DNA of 33,412 bases from CBDUBH01 sp965365345 (GTDB lineage: Bacteria > Bacteroidota > Ignavibacteria > Ignavibacteriales > SURF-24). Position numbers and translations under genes: made by a program. The stretch is taken from assembly GCA_965365345.1 (NCBI GenBank), contig CBDUBH010000037.1, positions 1-33,412 of the forward strand, written 5' to 3'. Below are positions 23,603 through 32,628 of this stretch, piece by piece. Every line of letters starts with the position of its first letter. Within the stretch, counting starts at the first letter, position 1. A model generated the notes under the pieces. It did no database searches and was not told the origin of the DNA. It worked only from the letters and a program-made list of their open reading frames with translations.

Positions 23603-25069
23603 TCAACTCTGTTTTACGGGCGTAAGAAATATTTTTGAAATGATCTTATCTTTTTTAAAATATAACAGAAGCGGAATTGTAAGTATCAAAAAAGATATTG
23701 TTTGAATTATATTGTTTATGATCTCAATTTTGCTGATATAAATTAAATTGTAAATCACAAATGTTACAGAAGCGCTGTAAATAAAGGGTAAAATGAATTT
23801 TGAAATCAGAATTAAAATTTCTGTTGTTGTTCTTTGCAAAGATCTTAAAGTGTACGCGTTTATAAAAATTGAAGCAGCAAAAAAAGAAATTAAAGAAATA
23901 TAAGCTATTGCCGTAAATCCAAATCCTGATCTTACCAAAATTATATTGGTAATTGTTTGTACGATAACAATAAATAAAGCAGCCGGAATAATTTTTTTAT
24001 GCTTATTCATTGCGATCAAAATATTAACGGGCATTGTTAAAAGCGAAGCAAAAAAAAGTGAACCAAGTAATATTTTTATTACTGTAATTGAAGGGAGATA
24101 TTTTGGTAGAAATTCCTTGACAATAAATTCTGTGTTTAAAAATATAATACTTAACAAAATGGAAATAATTACAGCCAATATTATTAAGGGTTTTATGTAA
24201 TAATTTTCCAATCCGGAATTATTTTTTAATGATCCGTAATTGAACATCATCTTTGGAAAAAGAACTTGTGCAAGTGAACCCGGAATATGATTTGTCATAA
24301 TTATTATCAAACTTGCCAAACCGTAATATCCTGCTTCTTTAGCGCCGATAAAAAAATAAACGATCAAACTATCAATTCTGAACATCATAAAAAATATGAA
24401 AGTAATAAATAAGATAGGCGAACCGACTTTCACTAATTTTTTAATGATATTTTTATCAAACGAAATTTCAAACCGGTAATATTTTTTTATTATTAGTACT
24501 GAAATTATTATTAAGTATGTGATTAATAATGAAATTAATAATCCTTTCAAACTCCATAAATAAGTTAACAAAAGTCCAAACCCGGTTGTTAATATTGCAT
24601 ATAAAAATTGATACGTAGTAAAAGATTTAATTTTGTTTTCGCTTTGTAATTTTAATTTTACGAAATAATAAATGTAAGCTAAAATAAAAACAATGGATGC
24701 TAATTGTGCTTCAATTTTGAAATTTGAAAATGATCTGGTAAACGATAAACCGAAAAATATTAAACTTACCAATACTGTTATTATTAGTCCGAATGTAAAA
24801 CCGGATGATTGAGTAATTTTCATATCGTCTTTTTTATTTGCAGCTGAAATCGGAATTTCACGAACCATTCCGCGCAAAGCACCAAGACATGAATATTCAC
24901 TCATAGCAAGAAAAGTTTTTATGATAGTCCAAACTCCATATAATGCGGGACCAAGAAGTCCGACAATTATAATTCCTTTTATCGAAAATAAAAATTCGCT
25001 AACATAACGTGAACCTGAAAGATACACGAATTCTTTTAAAATATTTTTTTTATCTGAATTATAATTCAT
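23603..25069 (-). CDS. Polysaccharide flippase (Wzx/MATE-like, MOP superfamily)
   Basis: A 488-residue integral membrane protein with about 12-14 predicted helices and almost no soluble domain. The start YLSGSRYVSEFLFSIKGIIIVGLLGP and the following GVWTIIK segment are typical of the oligosaccharide flippase branch of the MOP superfamily, which moves undecaprenyl-linked oligosaccharides across the inner membrane. It lies 2 bases after the upstream GT4 gene and 3 bases before the CapK-like gene, so it belongs to one tightly packed unit. No Wzy-type polymerase or chain-length regulator is in the window. Confidence 0.88.
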   Translation of the reverse strand: MNYNSDKKNILKEFVYLSGSRYVSEFLFSIKGIIIVGLLGPALYGVWTIIKTFLAMSEYSCLGALRGMVREIPISAANKKDDMKITQSSGFTFGLIITVLVSLIFFGLSFTRSFSNFKIEAQLASIVFILAYIYYFVKLKLQSENKIKSFTTYQFLYAILTTGFGLLLTYLWSLKGLLISLLITYLIIISVLIIKKYYRFEISFDKNIIKKLVKVGSPILFITFIFFMMFRIDSLIVYFFIGAKEAGYYGLASLIIIMTNHIPGSLAQVLFPKMMFNYGSLKNNSGLENYYIKPLIILAVIISILLSIIFLNTEFIVKEFLPKYLPSITVIKILLGSLFFASLLTMPVNILIAMNKHKKIIPAALFIVIVQTITNIILVRSGFGFTAIAYISLISFFAASIFINAYTLRSLQRTTTEILILISKFILPFIYSASVTFVIYNLIYISKIEIINNIIQTISFLILTIPLLLYFKKDKIISKIFLTPVKQS

Positions 25070-25071
25070 TT

Positions 25072-26172
25072 TTAATTTTCGGAATAAGGAATTTTCAAAA
25101 TTGAGTTATATGCTTTTATGTGTTCATAAATAATTTTTTCAATACTGAAATTTTCATTGATGAATTTGTATCCATTTACGCCTTTTGTTTTCCAGTCATC
25201 ATTTAAAAGAATTTTTTGTAAAGCTCCGGCAAAATTATCGTTTTCAACTTTTATACCGAATCTGCTTGTGATATTATCAGGATCAACACTGCTGATAATT
25301 GCGCATTTATGAGCAAGCGCTTCTACGAAAGCATTCGGTAAACCTTCACGCAAAGCAGTATTTACAAGTACCCAGCTGCTTCCTAAAATTTTTGAAAATT
25401 CATCTGATGAAAATTGATCAACAAATCCGCAGAATTTTATATTTGAATATTTTTGATATTTATTCAATAAATAATTTTGGTAATTTTCATCGCGTGATTT
25501 ACCGACTACAAAAAATTCAACTGAAGGAAAATCCTTTGCGAGTTCCAAAAATTTTTCGGGGCGTTTTCTTTTATCCAATCTACCTAAATAAAGCGCGCGT
25601 GGGGTTTCACTTTTCTTAACTTCGTCCTTTACTTTCACGGGTGAACGGAGCAATCCTGTAATTTCATTCAACTTATATTTTTGTGTGGCTTTTTCTGAAA
25701 TAAAATCTGCGGTTGAATATACGGCAGTCGCATTTCTGACTGCGCGCGCAACTAAAATATTATTTTCAAAAAAGAAATTTGAAAGTACCTGAAATTTATT
25801 TAAAGAAGGATTTTTAAATTCGATCAGCCAATCATAAAATAATCTTGTATCACGAAAAGTAACAACATGCGCTTTTTTGGATTTTGCGATTTGCGCAAAA
25901 TAGGTTCCTAGTGACGGCTCTTCCGAGTGATAAATATCCGCATCAATTTCTTTAAGAATTGAAATTGATTTTAGCGGATTATAAATCGGGTAACCGTAAA
26001 TTTTAATTCCGTCAAGTAATTCAAATTTATTTTGATTCTCTCTGATTGGTACAACGGCAGAAACCTCAATTCCTTTTTTTGCAAGTTCACTTGCAATAAG
26101 TCTTGTTGCCCTTCCAAATCCGCCGTATTTTCCCCAGGCAAATATTTCAGTACTTATAAAACAAACTTTCAT
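25072..26172 (-). CDS. GT4-family glycosyltransferase
   Basis: A 366-residue GT-B fold enzyme transferring a sugar from a nucleotide donor. The N-terminal domain begins MKVCFISTEIFAWGKYGGFG with the acceptor-side glycine-rich loop. The C-terminal donor domain has LYLGRLDKRKRPEKFLELA, FFVVGKSRDE and the retaining EX7E motif in REGLPNAFVEALAHKC. I start at the ATG at 26172 rather than the adjacent TTG because GAGGG lies five bases upstream. It follows the GT2 gene by 12 bases and precedes the flippase by 2. Sugar and acceptor cannot be read from sequence. Confidence 0.9.
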   Translation of the reverse strand: MKVCFISTEIFAWGKYGGFGRATRLIASELAKKGIEVSAVVPIRENQNKFELLDGIKIYGYPIYNPLKSISILKEIDADIYHSEEPSLGTYFAQIAKSKKAHVVTFRDTRLFYDWLIEFKNPSLNKFQVLSNFFFENNILVARAVRNATAVYSTADFISEKATQKYKLNEITGLLRSPVKVKDEVKKSETPRALYLGRLDKRKRPEKFLELAKDFPSVEFFVVGKSRDENYQNYLLNKYQKYSNIKFCGFVDQFSSDEFSKILGSSWVLVNTALREGLPNAFVEALAHKCAIISSVDPDNITSRFGIKVENDNFAGALQKILLNDDWKTKGVNGYKFINENFSIEKIIYEHIKAYNSILKIPYSEN

Positions 26173-26184
26173 CAAACCCTCTGT

Positions 26185-27084
26185 TTATGCACCTGCTATA
26201 ACATTTTCAAATTTTATTTCATTTTTGTTTTTTGATTTTTTTCTAAATTTCTTTTCAAACATAAAATATAAAAATCCGGCTGCTTTAAATTTTTCACCCA
26301 GCCAAAACAGTAGAAAATTTTTCTTGGTTGAAAAGCTTTCATGATCAAAAGGTCCTAAAACCTGTTTCACTAAAATTGAAAAATATCTTTTAAATTTATT
26401 CTTCTCACTCCACAAAAGACTATTTCCTGTTTCAATATCTTTATAAATATTTTTTACTTCGTAAAGTTCGTAAATACTTTTACCGCGATTAAATTGATGA
26501 CGAAGAAATTGTTTTGCGGTCAATGTTTTCAGGTGTTTTATGTTATTATCAGTTACATATAAAAGTTTACAACCGTTCTTTATCAGCCGCCAGCCGAGTT
26601 CGATATCATCAGAAACATAAAAATTTGTATTAAAAACAAATTCATCTTTTTTGATAAGATCTTCCAAGCATTTTCTTTTATAAATTACATTTCCGCCAAT
26701 CCCGAAAACCCCACCTAAATTCCAAACATTTTCTTTCGGTAAATTTCTTCTGATTCTTATTTCCTGTAAAAAATTATCGCTTTCAACATAACCGCTGCTT
26801 ACCCCATCTGCATTTTGTGTATCAATTACTGCAATAAATTTTACAAGCCAATCCTTATCCGGTACATTATCATCATCTAAAAAGGCGATCAAATCACCTT
26901 TCGATTTTTCAATTCCTTTATTCCGAGTGATACTTATACCCTCGCGATTTTCATCTTTTGAAATTATAATTTCATCAGGTTTGCGGGTTTGATTTTCCAA
27001 TGCTTTAAGCACAATTGATAAGGTATCTCTACCTACCGTGGGAATAATTACCGAGACGAAATGATTATCACTTTTAAATTCCAT
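26185..27084 (-). CDS. GT2-family glycosyltransferase
   Basis: A 299-residue GT-A fold enzyme. SVIIPTVGRDTLSIVLKALE begins the nucleotide-binding domain, the metal-binding DxD appears as FLDDDNVP (Asp70-72), and VSDDIELGWRLIKNG supplies the ED-type acceptor/catalytic motif. The C-terminal 100 residues are basic with a hydrophobic segment, suggesting peripheral membrane attachment. It is the first gene of the five-gene unit running to the GNAT-like gene, because a strong terminator separates it from the GT4 gene upstream. Ribosome site GGCGGA is about 9 bases before the ATG. Confidence 0.9.
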   Translation of the reverse strand: MEFKSDNHFVSVIIPTVGRDTLSIVLKALENQTRKPDEIIISKDENREGISITRNKGIEKSKGDLIAFLDDDNVPDKDWLVKFIAVIDTQNADGVSSGYVESDNFLQEIRIRRNLPKENVWNLGGVFGIGGNVIYKRKCLEDLIKKDEFVFNTNFYVSDDIELGWRLIKNGCKLLYVTDNNIKHLKTLTAKQFLRHQFNRGKSIYELYEVKNIYKDIETGNSLLWSEKNKFKRYFSILVKQVLGPFDHESFSTKKNFLLFWLGEKFKAAGFLYFMFEKKFRKKSKNKNEIKFENVIAGA

Positions 27085-27121
27085 AATGCAGATCCGCCGC
27101 CCTTAAATTATTATCTTTATA

Positions 27122-27161
27122 AATCAAAAAAAATATTATCCTGTTTTTAGGATAATATTTT
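27122..27161 (-). terminator. Rho-independent terminator after the upstream GT4 gene
   Basis: A perfect 13-base inverted repeat, AAAATATTATCCT (27130-27142) and AGGATAATATTTT (27149-27161), with a 6-base loop. On the minus strand a run of T follows. It splits the glycan cluster into two transcripts. Confidence 0.8.
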
Positions 27162-27210
27162 CATGATGATATTTCTATTTATCTAAATTCTATTTTGAAC
27201 AATACAAAAA

Positions 27211-28380
27211 TCAAAGGATCTCTGATTCAAAAGTACTTTCAGGAATTTCCGGAGTTTCATCTTCTGTAACTTTTGCATCACCGAAAAATTTCACATATTG
27301 CGCACCAACTGAATTCCAGCTAAAATTTTCTTCAACTCTTTTGCGTGCTAAATATCCCAGACGTGAGCAATAATCAGAATCATCAATTAATTTTTCCAAA
27401 GCAAATTTTATCTCATTGGAATTTTTTGGAGAAACTAATTCGGCACAATCTCCAACAACTTCCGCGCATCCGTTTCCGTTGGTTGTAATTATTGCCATTC
27501 CGGCAGTCATAGCTTCTAAAAGCACAATCGGAAAATTTTCTGATTCCGAAGTAAAAACAAATATCATCGATTCTTCAAAAAGATCTTTGAATTCCTGTGA
27601 TTTATTATTTAAATGTCCCCAAAATTTTACACCGGAATTATTTTCTACGGCTATTTTTTTAAGTGTTTCTAAATAGGGACCATCACCGACTATATTAATT
27701 TCAAAATCATGTTTAAGATTATTTAACGCTTGAAGAAAATATTGCACACCTTTTCGTTCGAGCATTCTTGTTACAATCAAAACTTTTTTCTTTTTTTCTC
27801 TCAAAGGATTGAATTTATTGAGTTTTATTCCATTCGGAATTATTTCATAATTTTTTTGCAGTGAAACTTTTTCAGCAAGATTAAGTAAATTATAGCTCGG
27901 ATAAGCAACTTTTTCAGCATTTGAAATTATATTTTTCCAAAGCGGTTTAAAGAAAAGATGCATTATCTGAAATTTATCAGGATTGTAACCGGGAATATCG
28001 GAACCGTGTGCAGTGATAAAATATTTTATTCCGAATATTTTTTTCATTACGTAGGAAATTATACTGTCAGGCAAAATAAAATGACTGTGTATAAAATCGT
28101 AATTATTTTTTTTAAGTAGTTTGAAAACAAAAAAGAATGAAACAATTAAATGAAAAATTATTTCAAGATAAGTTGTTACAAAAAGCTTTTTTTTGATTGA
28201 AGGGACCCGGTAAATTTTAAGATTTTTCTTTTTTTCAAATTCCGGTAAGCCTTTAAATCCCATTGTTACAAGATCAATTTCGTTATTTCTTGCTAGCAAT
28301 TCCGAATTTAATCCTTCAACAACTTTTGCACCTCCGCCGCCCACAGGAGGATATTCATAACATAGTACCAGTATTTTCAT
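27211..28380 (-). CDS. GT4-family glycosyltransferase
   Basis: A 389-residue GT-B retaining glycosyltransferase. The start MKILVLCYEYPPVGGGGAK has the glycine-rich acceptor loop. HGSDIPGYNPDKF, IPNGIKLNKFNPL, VTRMLERKGVQYFLQAL and the EX7E motif in SENFPIVLLEAMTAG follow. The C-terminal tail (about 370-389) is Glu/Thr/Pro-rich. In-frame codons up to 28431 precede it, but AAGGAG five bases before the ATG at 28380 fixes the start. It is transcribed alone, ending at the hairpin at 27122-27161, next to the other glycan genes. Confidence 0.9.
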   Translation of the reverse strand: MKILVLCYEYPPVGGGGAKVVEGLNSELLARNNEIDLVTMGFKGLPEFEKKKNLKIYRVPSIKKKLFVTTYLEIIFHLIVSFFFVFKLLKKNNYDFIHSHFILPDSIISYVMKKIFGIKYFITAHGSDIPGYNPDKFQIMHLFFKPLWKNIISNAEKVAYPSYNLLNLAEKVSLQKNYEIIPNGIKLNKFNPLREKKKKVLIVTRMLERKGVQYFLQALNNLKHDFEINIVGDGPYLETLKKIAVENNSGVKFWGHLNNKSQEFKDLFEESMIFVFTSESENFPIVLLEAMTAGMAIITTNGNGCAEVVGDCAELVSPKNSNEIKFALEKLIDDSDYCSRLGYLARKRVEENFSWNSVGAQYVKFFGDAKVTEDETPEIPESTFESEIL

Positions 28381-28428
28381 AATACTCCTTGAGTATAATT
28401 CCGAAACCACAAACATTCCAATGCGGAA

Positions 28429-28436
28429 CAAAAATA
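28429..28436 (-). promoter_or_regulatory. Possible -7 box for the GT4 gene
   Basis: TATTTTTG on the minus strand matches TAnnTTTG, about 50 bases upstream of the ATG at 28380. No TTTG partner is seen at 19-21 bases, so it is a half-site only. Confidence 0.3.
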
Positions 28437-28651
28437 ATCAAATCGGTTCAGGAAGTTTCTATTTAATATAATCTGGGAAAGAAGGGTATTTTTTTGTGCC
28501 CTTTCTCAAATTTAAAAGGTTTGCTTTAAATGTCAAGATTTTTAAGGAAATTGTTTTATGAAGTAAAAGATATGCCAAAATTGTAAATATTTATTAAGAA
28601 ATCTGATTTAAAATAAATTTGGTAAATCTGGTTTCAATCAAATTCCGGCTT

Positions 28652-28694
28652 TAAAATAAAAAATCCCTTCCGAAATTTCCGGAAGGGATTTTTT
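28652..28694 (-). terminator. Rho-independent terminator after nrdJ
   Basis: A perfect 15-base inverted repeat, AAAAAATCCCTTCCG (28658-28672) and CGGAAGGGATTTTTT (28680-28694), with a 7-base loop. T-runs occur on both sides, so it may act in both directions. It lies just past the nrdJ stop codon. Confidence 0.93.
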
Positions 28695-28716
28695 AAAATT
28701 TATTTGCTAAAAGATA

Positions 28717-31700
28717 TTAACTGCAACCGGAAGTTGAACCACAGGTCATACATTTCAAACAAGTTCCGTTTCTAACCATTGTTACACTTCCGCATTCGGT
28801 ACAAACATCGCCGGTGTAACCTTTTTCGCGTGCTTCTTTTATTTTGTTTGTTAAAGCATTCCCTTTTGCAGAAAATGATGCCGAAATAACCTGAGGTTTA
28901 AATTCGGATTTTGTTCGAACTTGCTTTGCTTCATTCGGTTTAACTTCAATAAATCTTTCGCTAATGATCTCTTCACTTTCAAAATCATCTTCTTTCGATT
29001 GGCTACCGCCTTTAATAAGGTCCTCCGGGTTTACGTGCGCCAAATCCGTTCTGCCTAAATAATTTACGGCTAACTCTCTGAAAATATAATCAATTACTGA
29101 AGTTGCCATTTTGATTTTAGCGTTTCCAGCAACAACTCCGCTCGGTTCAAATTTAGTAAATACAAAAGCATCAACAAATTCTTCCAAAGGAACTCCGTGC
29201 TGCAAACCAAGTGAAATTGAAATTGCAAAGCAGTTAAGCAAACTTCTGAATGCCGCGCCTTCCCTGTGCATATCAATAAAAATTTCACCTAATTGACCAT
29301 TATCATATTCGCCGGTTCTAATGTAAACTGATTGTCCGTTAATTTTGGCTTTCTGAGTATAGCCGGTTCTTCTATCGGGCAATCTCCTTCTTTTAGCAAT
29401 GTAGCGGTGAATAATTCTTTCGGCAATTTTTACGATATCATTTTCTTCTTTATCTTCCATTATTGCTTCGTATTCTTCAACGGAAACCGTATTAAGCGGC
29501 TGCGAAAGTTTTGAACCATCCCTGTAAAGCGCATTTGCTTTAATTCCGGTTTTCCAGGAATCCATATAAGCGGTTTTGATATCTTCGATAGTTGCGTTGT
29601 TTGGAAGATTTATAGTTTTTGAAATTGCACCCGAAATAAACGGTTGTGCCGCGCCCATCATTTTGATGTGAGCATTCGATTTAATGAATCTTGTTCCTTT
29701 TTTACCGCATTTATTTGCGCAATCAAAAACAGCGTAATGTTCGTGCTGTAAAAACGGAGCGCCTTCAATTGTCATTGTTCCGCAAACATAATCATTTGCT
29801 GTTGAAATTTCCTGTTTTGAAAATCCCAAAGCTGAAAGCATATTGAAATCCCAAGATTCCAATTGCTCTTTTGTAAATTTCAATTTGTTTATGCAGAAAT
29901 CTTCGCCAATAACATATTTATTAAAAGCAAAACTGATCTCAAAAACTCCCGGAAGCATTTTTTCGATTCTTTCAAGAATTTCTTCTGTAAATCCTTTGGC
30001 TTTTAAAGCTTCGTGATTTATGTAAGGACAATTTTTAAGACTTCCCGAACCTTTTGCATATCTTGCAATTTCATTTATTTGTTCTTGGTTGTAGCCCAAT
30101 CTTTTTAATGCAGGTGGAATTGATTGATTTATAATTTTGAAATATCCGCCGCCTGCTAATTTTTTGAATTTCACTAAAGCAAAATCAGGTTCAATTCCTG
30201 TAGTATCGCAATCCATTACCAAGCCGATTGTTCCGGTGGGAGCAATTACGGTAACTTGAGCGTTTCTAAAACCGTGTTTTGTGCCCAAATTCAATGCTTT
30301 ATCAGCATCTTCTCTTGCAGCAGTTAAAAGATCCGAAGGACAATTTCCGGGATTTATACCAACCGGATGAATTGATAATCCTTCATATTCTTCCTTAGGA
30401 ACGTTATAAGCTGCTCTTCTGTGATTGCGGATAACTTTTAACATCTGATCTTTGTTTGCTTCATATCGCGCGAAAGAACCCAATTCTTTTGACATTTCAG
30501 CAGATGTTGCGTAAGCCGTCATGTGCATGATTGCCGTTATTGCTCCACAAATTGCAAATGCAGTTTCGCTATCATAAGGAATTCCCTGAAGCATCAAAAG
30601 TGAACCGAGATTTGCGTATCCTAACCCCAAAGTTCTGTAATCATAACTTTTTTGTGCAATTTCTTTACTCGGAAATTGCGCCATCAAAACGCTGATTTCC
30701 AAAACAATTGTCCATAATCTTGAAGCGTGTCTGTAGGCCGGAATATCGAATTTATAACTTTCGGTATTATAGAATTTTGTTAAATTAAGCGATGCCAAAT
30801 TACAAGCAGTATCATCAAGGAACATATATTCACTGCAAGGATTTGAAGCGCGGATTTCGCCATCGGCAATACAAGTATGCCATTCATTTATTGTTGAATG
30901 ATATTGAATTCCGGGATCAGCGCAAGACCAAGCTGCATAAGCGATATCATCCCAAAGATCTCTTGCCTGTAAAGTTTTAGATGGCTTAGGTTCACGGTTA
31001 TCTTTTTTCGCTTTCTTCTTTTCAGTTCGCCAGTATAAATTCCATTGGCCGTCATTTATTACCGCGCGCATAAAATCATTTGTAACACGGATCGAATTAT
31101 TTGAATTTTGTCCGGAAACGGTTGCATAAGCTTCTGAATTCCAATCTGCATTATAAACCGGGAATTCAATTGAAGTAAAACCTAATTTCGCAAGATGAAT
31201 TACTCTTTCAATATAATTATCCGGGACTTGCGCTTTTCTTGCTTCAAGAACGGCAACTTTTAATTTTTGATTTAATTTTTTATTGAATCTGTCATTTTCA
31301 GGATGTTCATCATAACAAGCTTTCATAATTTTGTTAAGATGATAATTACATAATTTTGAACCCGTTACCAAAGCGGCAACTTTTTGTTCTTCAATAACTT
31401 TCCAATTTATATATTCTTCAATATCAGGATGATCTAAATCCAAAGTAACCATTTTTGCCGCGCGGCGTGTTGTTCCGCCTGATTTTATTGCGCCTGCCGA
31501 ACGATCACCAATTCTTAAAAATGACATTAGTCCGGATGATTTTCCGCCGCCGCTTAAAGGTTCTTCAGTTCCTCTAATATCAGAAAAATTTGATCCTGTT
31601 CCGCTTCCGTATTTAAATAATCTTGCTTCGCGAATCCATAGATCCATAATTCCGCTTTCGTTTACCAGATCATCATTTACCGATTGAATAAAGCAAGCGT

Positions 31701-32289
31701 GCGGTTGAGGATGAGTATATGCATCTGAAGATGCTGTAAGTTCTCCGGTTTGATGATCAACGTAGAAATGTCCTTGTGAAGGTCCAGTAATTCCATAAGC
31801 CCAATGTAAACCTGTATTAAACCATTGCGGAGAATTCGGTGCAGCCATTTGATTTGCCAACATGTAAACCAATTCATCATGAAAAGCTAAAGCATCTTCT
31901 TCGGAATTGAAATATTTTGCCTTCCAGCCCCAATAAGTCCAGCAGCCGGCTAATCTGAAAAAAACTTGTTTTGAATCAGTTTCTGAGGTAAATCTATCTT
32001 TTTCGGGAAGTTGTTTTAATTTTTCTTCATCGGCAACCGATGGTTGAAGCCAGGCAGGAACCCCTTCTTCATCAACTTTTATTAAAAGTTTCGGTACGCC
32101 GGCTTTTCTGAAATATTTTTGTGCAATAATATCAACGGCAACTTGCGACCAACTTTCGGGCACATTAACGTCTTCCATTTTGAAAACAATTTTACCGTCA
32201 GGATTCTTAATTTCAGAAATTCTTTTAACAAAATTGGTTGTTGATAAAGGATCTTTCCCCTTACTTGTAAAAATTCTGTTTATTTTCAT
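28717..32289 (-). CDS. nrdJ: Adenosylcobalamin-dependent (class II) ribonucleotide reductase
   Basis: NrdJ reduces ribonucleotides to deoxyribonucleotides using a cobalamin-generated thiyl radical, with or without oxygen. The 1190-residue length fits the large vitamin B12-dependent form. ANQMAAPNSPQWFNTGLHW and HACFIQSV (redox Cys199) lie in the N-terminal barrel part. NPCSE (483-487) carries the catalytic Cys485 with Asn and Glu; Cys496 in TACNLASLNL is the second redox cysteine, with the 11-residue spacing known from the family. VIAPTGTIGLVMDCDTTG follows. The C-terminus ends in a Cys-rich region (CTECG, CLKCMTCGSTSGCS) for re-reduction or zinc binding. AAAGGGG lies about 10 bases before the ATG. 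It stands alone with a strong terminator, and no cobalamin riboswitch was recognised upstream. Confidence 0.96.
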   Translation of the reverse strand: MKINRIFTSKGKDPLSTTNFVKRISEIKNPDGKIVFKMEDVNVPESWSQVAVDIIAQKYFRKAGVPKLLIKVDEEGVPAWLQPSVADEEKLKQLPEKDRFTSETDSKQVFFRLAGCWTYWGWKAKYFNSEEDALAFHDELVYMLANQMAAPNSPQWFNTGLHWAYGITGPSQGHFYVDHQTGELTASSDAYTHPQPHACFIQSVNDDLVNESGIMDLWIREARLFKYGSGTGSNFSDIRGTEEPLSGGGKSSGLMSFLRIGDRSAGAIKSGGTTRRAAKMVTLDLDHPDIEEYINWKVIEEQKVAALVTGSKLCNYHLNKIMKACYDEHPENDRFNKKLNQKLKVAVLEARKAQVPDNYIERVIHLAKLGFTSIEFPVYNADWNSEAYATVSGQNSNNSIRVTNDFMRAVINDGQWNLYWRTEKKKAKKDNREPKPSKTLQARDLWDDIAYAAWSCADPGIQYHSTINEWHTCIADGEIRASNPCSEYMFLDDTACNLASLNLTKFYNTESYKFDIPAYRHASRLWTIVLEISVLMAQFPSKEIAQKSYDYRTLGLGYANLGSLLMLQGIPYDSETAFAICGAITAIMHMTAYATSAEMSKELGSFARYEANKDQMLKVIRNHRRAAYNVPKEEYEGLSIHPVGINPGNCPSDLLTAAREDADKALNLGTKHGFRNAQVTVIAPTGTIGLVMDCDTTGIEPDFALVKFKKLAGGGYFKIINQSIPPALKRLGYNQEQINEIARYAKGSGSLKNCPYINHEALKAKGFTEEILERIEKMLPGVFEISFAFNKYVIGEDFCINKLKFTKEQLESWDFNMLSALGFSKQEISTANDYVCGTMTIEGAPFLQHEHYAVFDCANKCGKKGTRFIKSNAHIKMMGAAQPFISGAISKTINLPNNATIEDIKTAYMDSWKTGIKANALYRDGSKLSQPLNTVSVEEYEAIMEDKEENDIVKIAERIIHRYIAKRRRLPDRRTGYTQKAKINGQSVYIRTGEYDNGQLGEIFIDMHREGAAFRSLLNCFAISISLGLQHGVPLEEFVDAFVFTKFEPSGVVAGNAKIKMATSVIDYIFRELAVNYLGRTDLAHVNPEDLIKGGSQSKEDDFESEEIISERFIEVKPNEAKQVRTKSEFKPQVISASFSAKGNALTNKIKEAREKGYTGDVCTECGSVTMVRNGTCLKCMTCGSTSGCS

Positions 32290-32330
32290 ATGGCAAACCC
32301 CTTTAAATCGGTTTATATGGAATAAAAATC

Positions 32331-32344
32331 TTAACCAAGGTTAA
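32331..32344. repeat. Short palindrome upstream of nrdJ
   Basis: TTAACC and GGTTAA arms separated by AA, about 42 bases before the nrdJ start. It could be an operator half or chance symmetry in AT-rich DNA. Confidence 0.35.
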
Positions 32345-32548
32345 ATCTTTCGTAAATGAACTAACTATATAATTGGCAATTATCTTGAAAGTTGCAATAC
32401 CGAAAGAACAGGTTCTAAATTTTTAAGCTAAAAATATTTTAATTTGATGCGATGAGCATAAAGTGTGAAATAAAATTATAATTTTTTTTGTTAAATACGA
32501 AATTAATTTGATAAATTTTGTAAATAAAATTTTTATTAGTCTTATTGA

Positions 32549-32556
32549 TAATTTTG
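32549..32556 (+). promoter_or_regulatory. Possible -7 box for malQ
   Basis: TAATTTTG matches TAnnTTTG about 73 bases before the malQ ATG. The -33 TTTG is not at the expected distance, so confidence is low. Confidence 0.3.
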
Positions 32557-32628
32557 TTTAAATTTTTAAGTAAAATTAATTAACTAAAATTACAAATTAA
32601 TTATTTGATTAAATATTGAGGAATAATT

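Larger units (their letters stand above)
28381..28716. other. Spacer between nrdJ and the GT4 gene
   Basis: About 335 bases with the nrdJ terminator at its right end and a half promoter site at its left. No gene or structured RNA is recognised in the middle. Confidence 0.6.
32290..32628. other. Divergent spacer between nrdJ and malQ
   Basis: About 340 very AT-rich bases. I looked for a B12 riboswitch box and for paired NrdR boxes upstream of nrdJ and found neither by eye. A palindromic element at 32331-32344 and a half promoter site for malQ at 32549-32556 are the only features I can name. Confidence 0.55.

Noticed and set aside
32290..32628. Cobalamin riboswitch upstream of nrdJ
   Set aside because: No B12-box or conserved core sequence was recognised on the minus strand.
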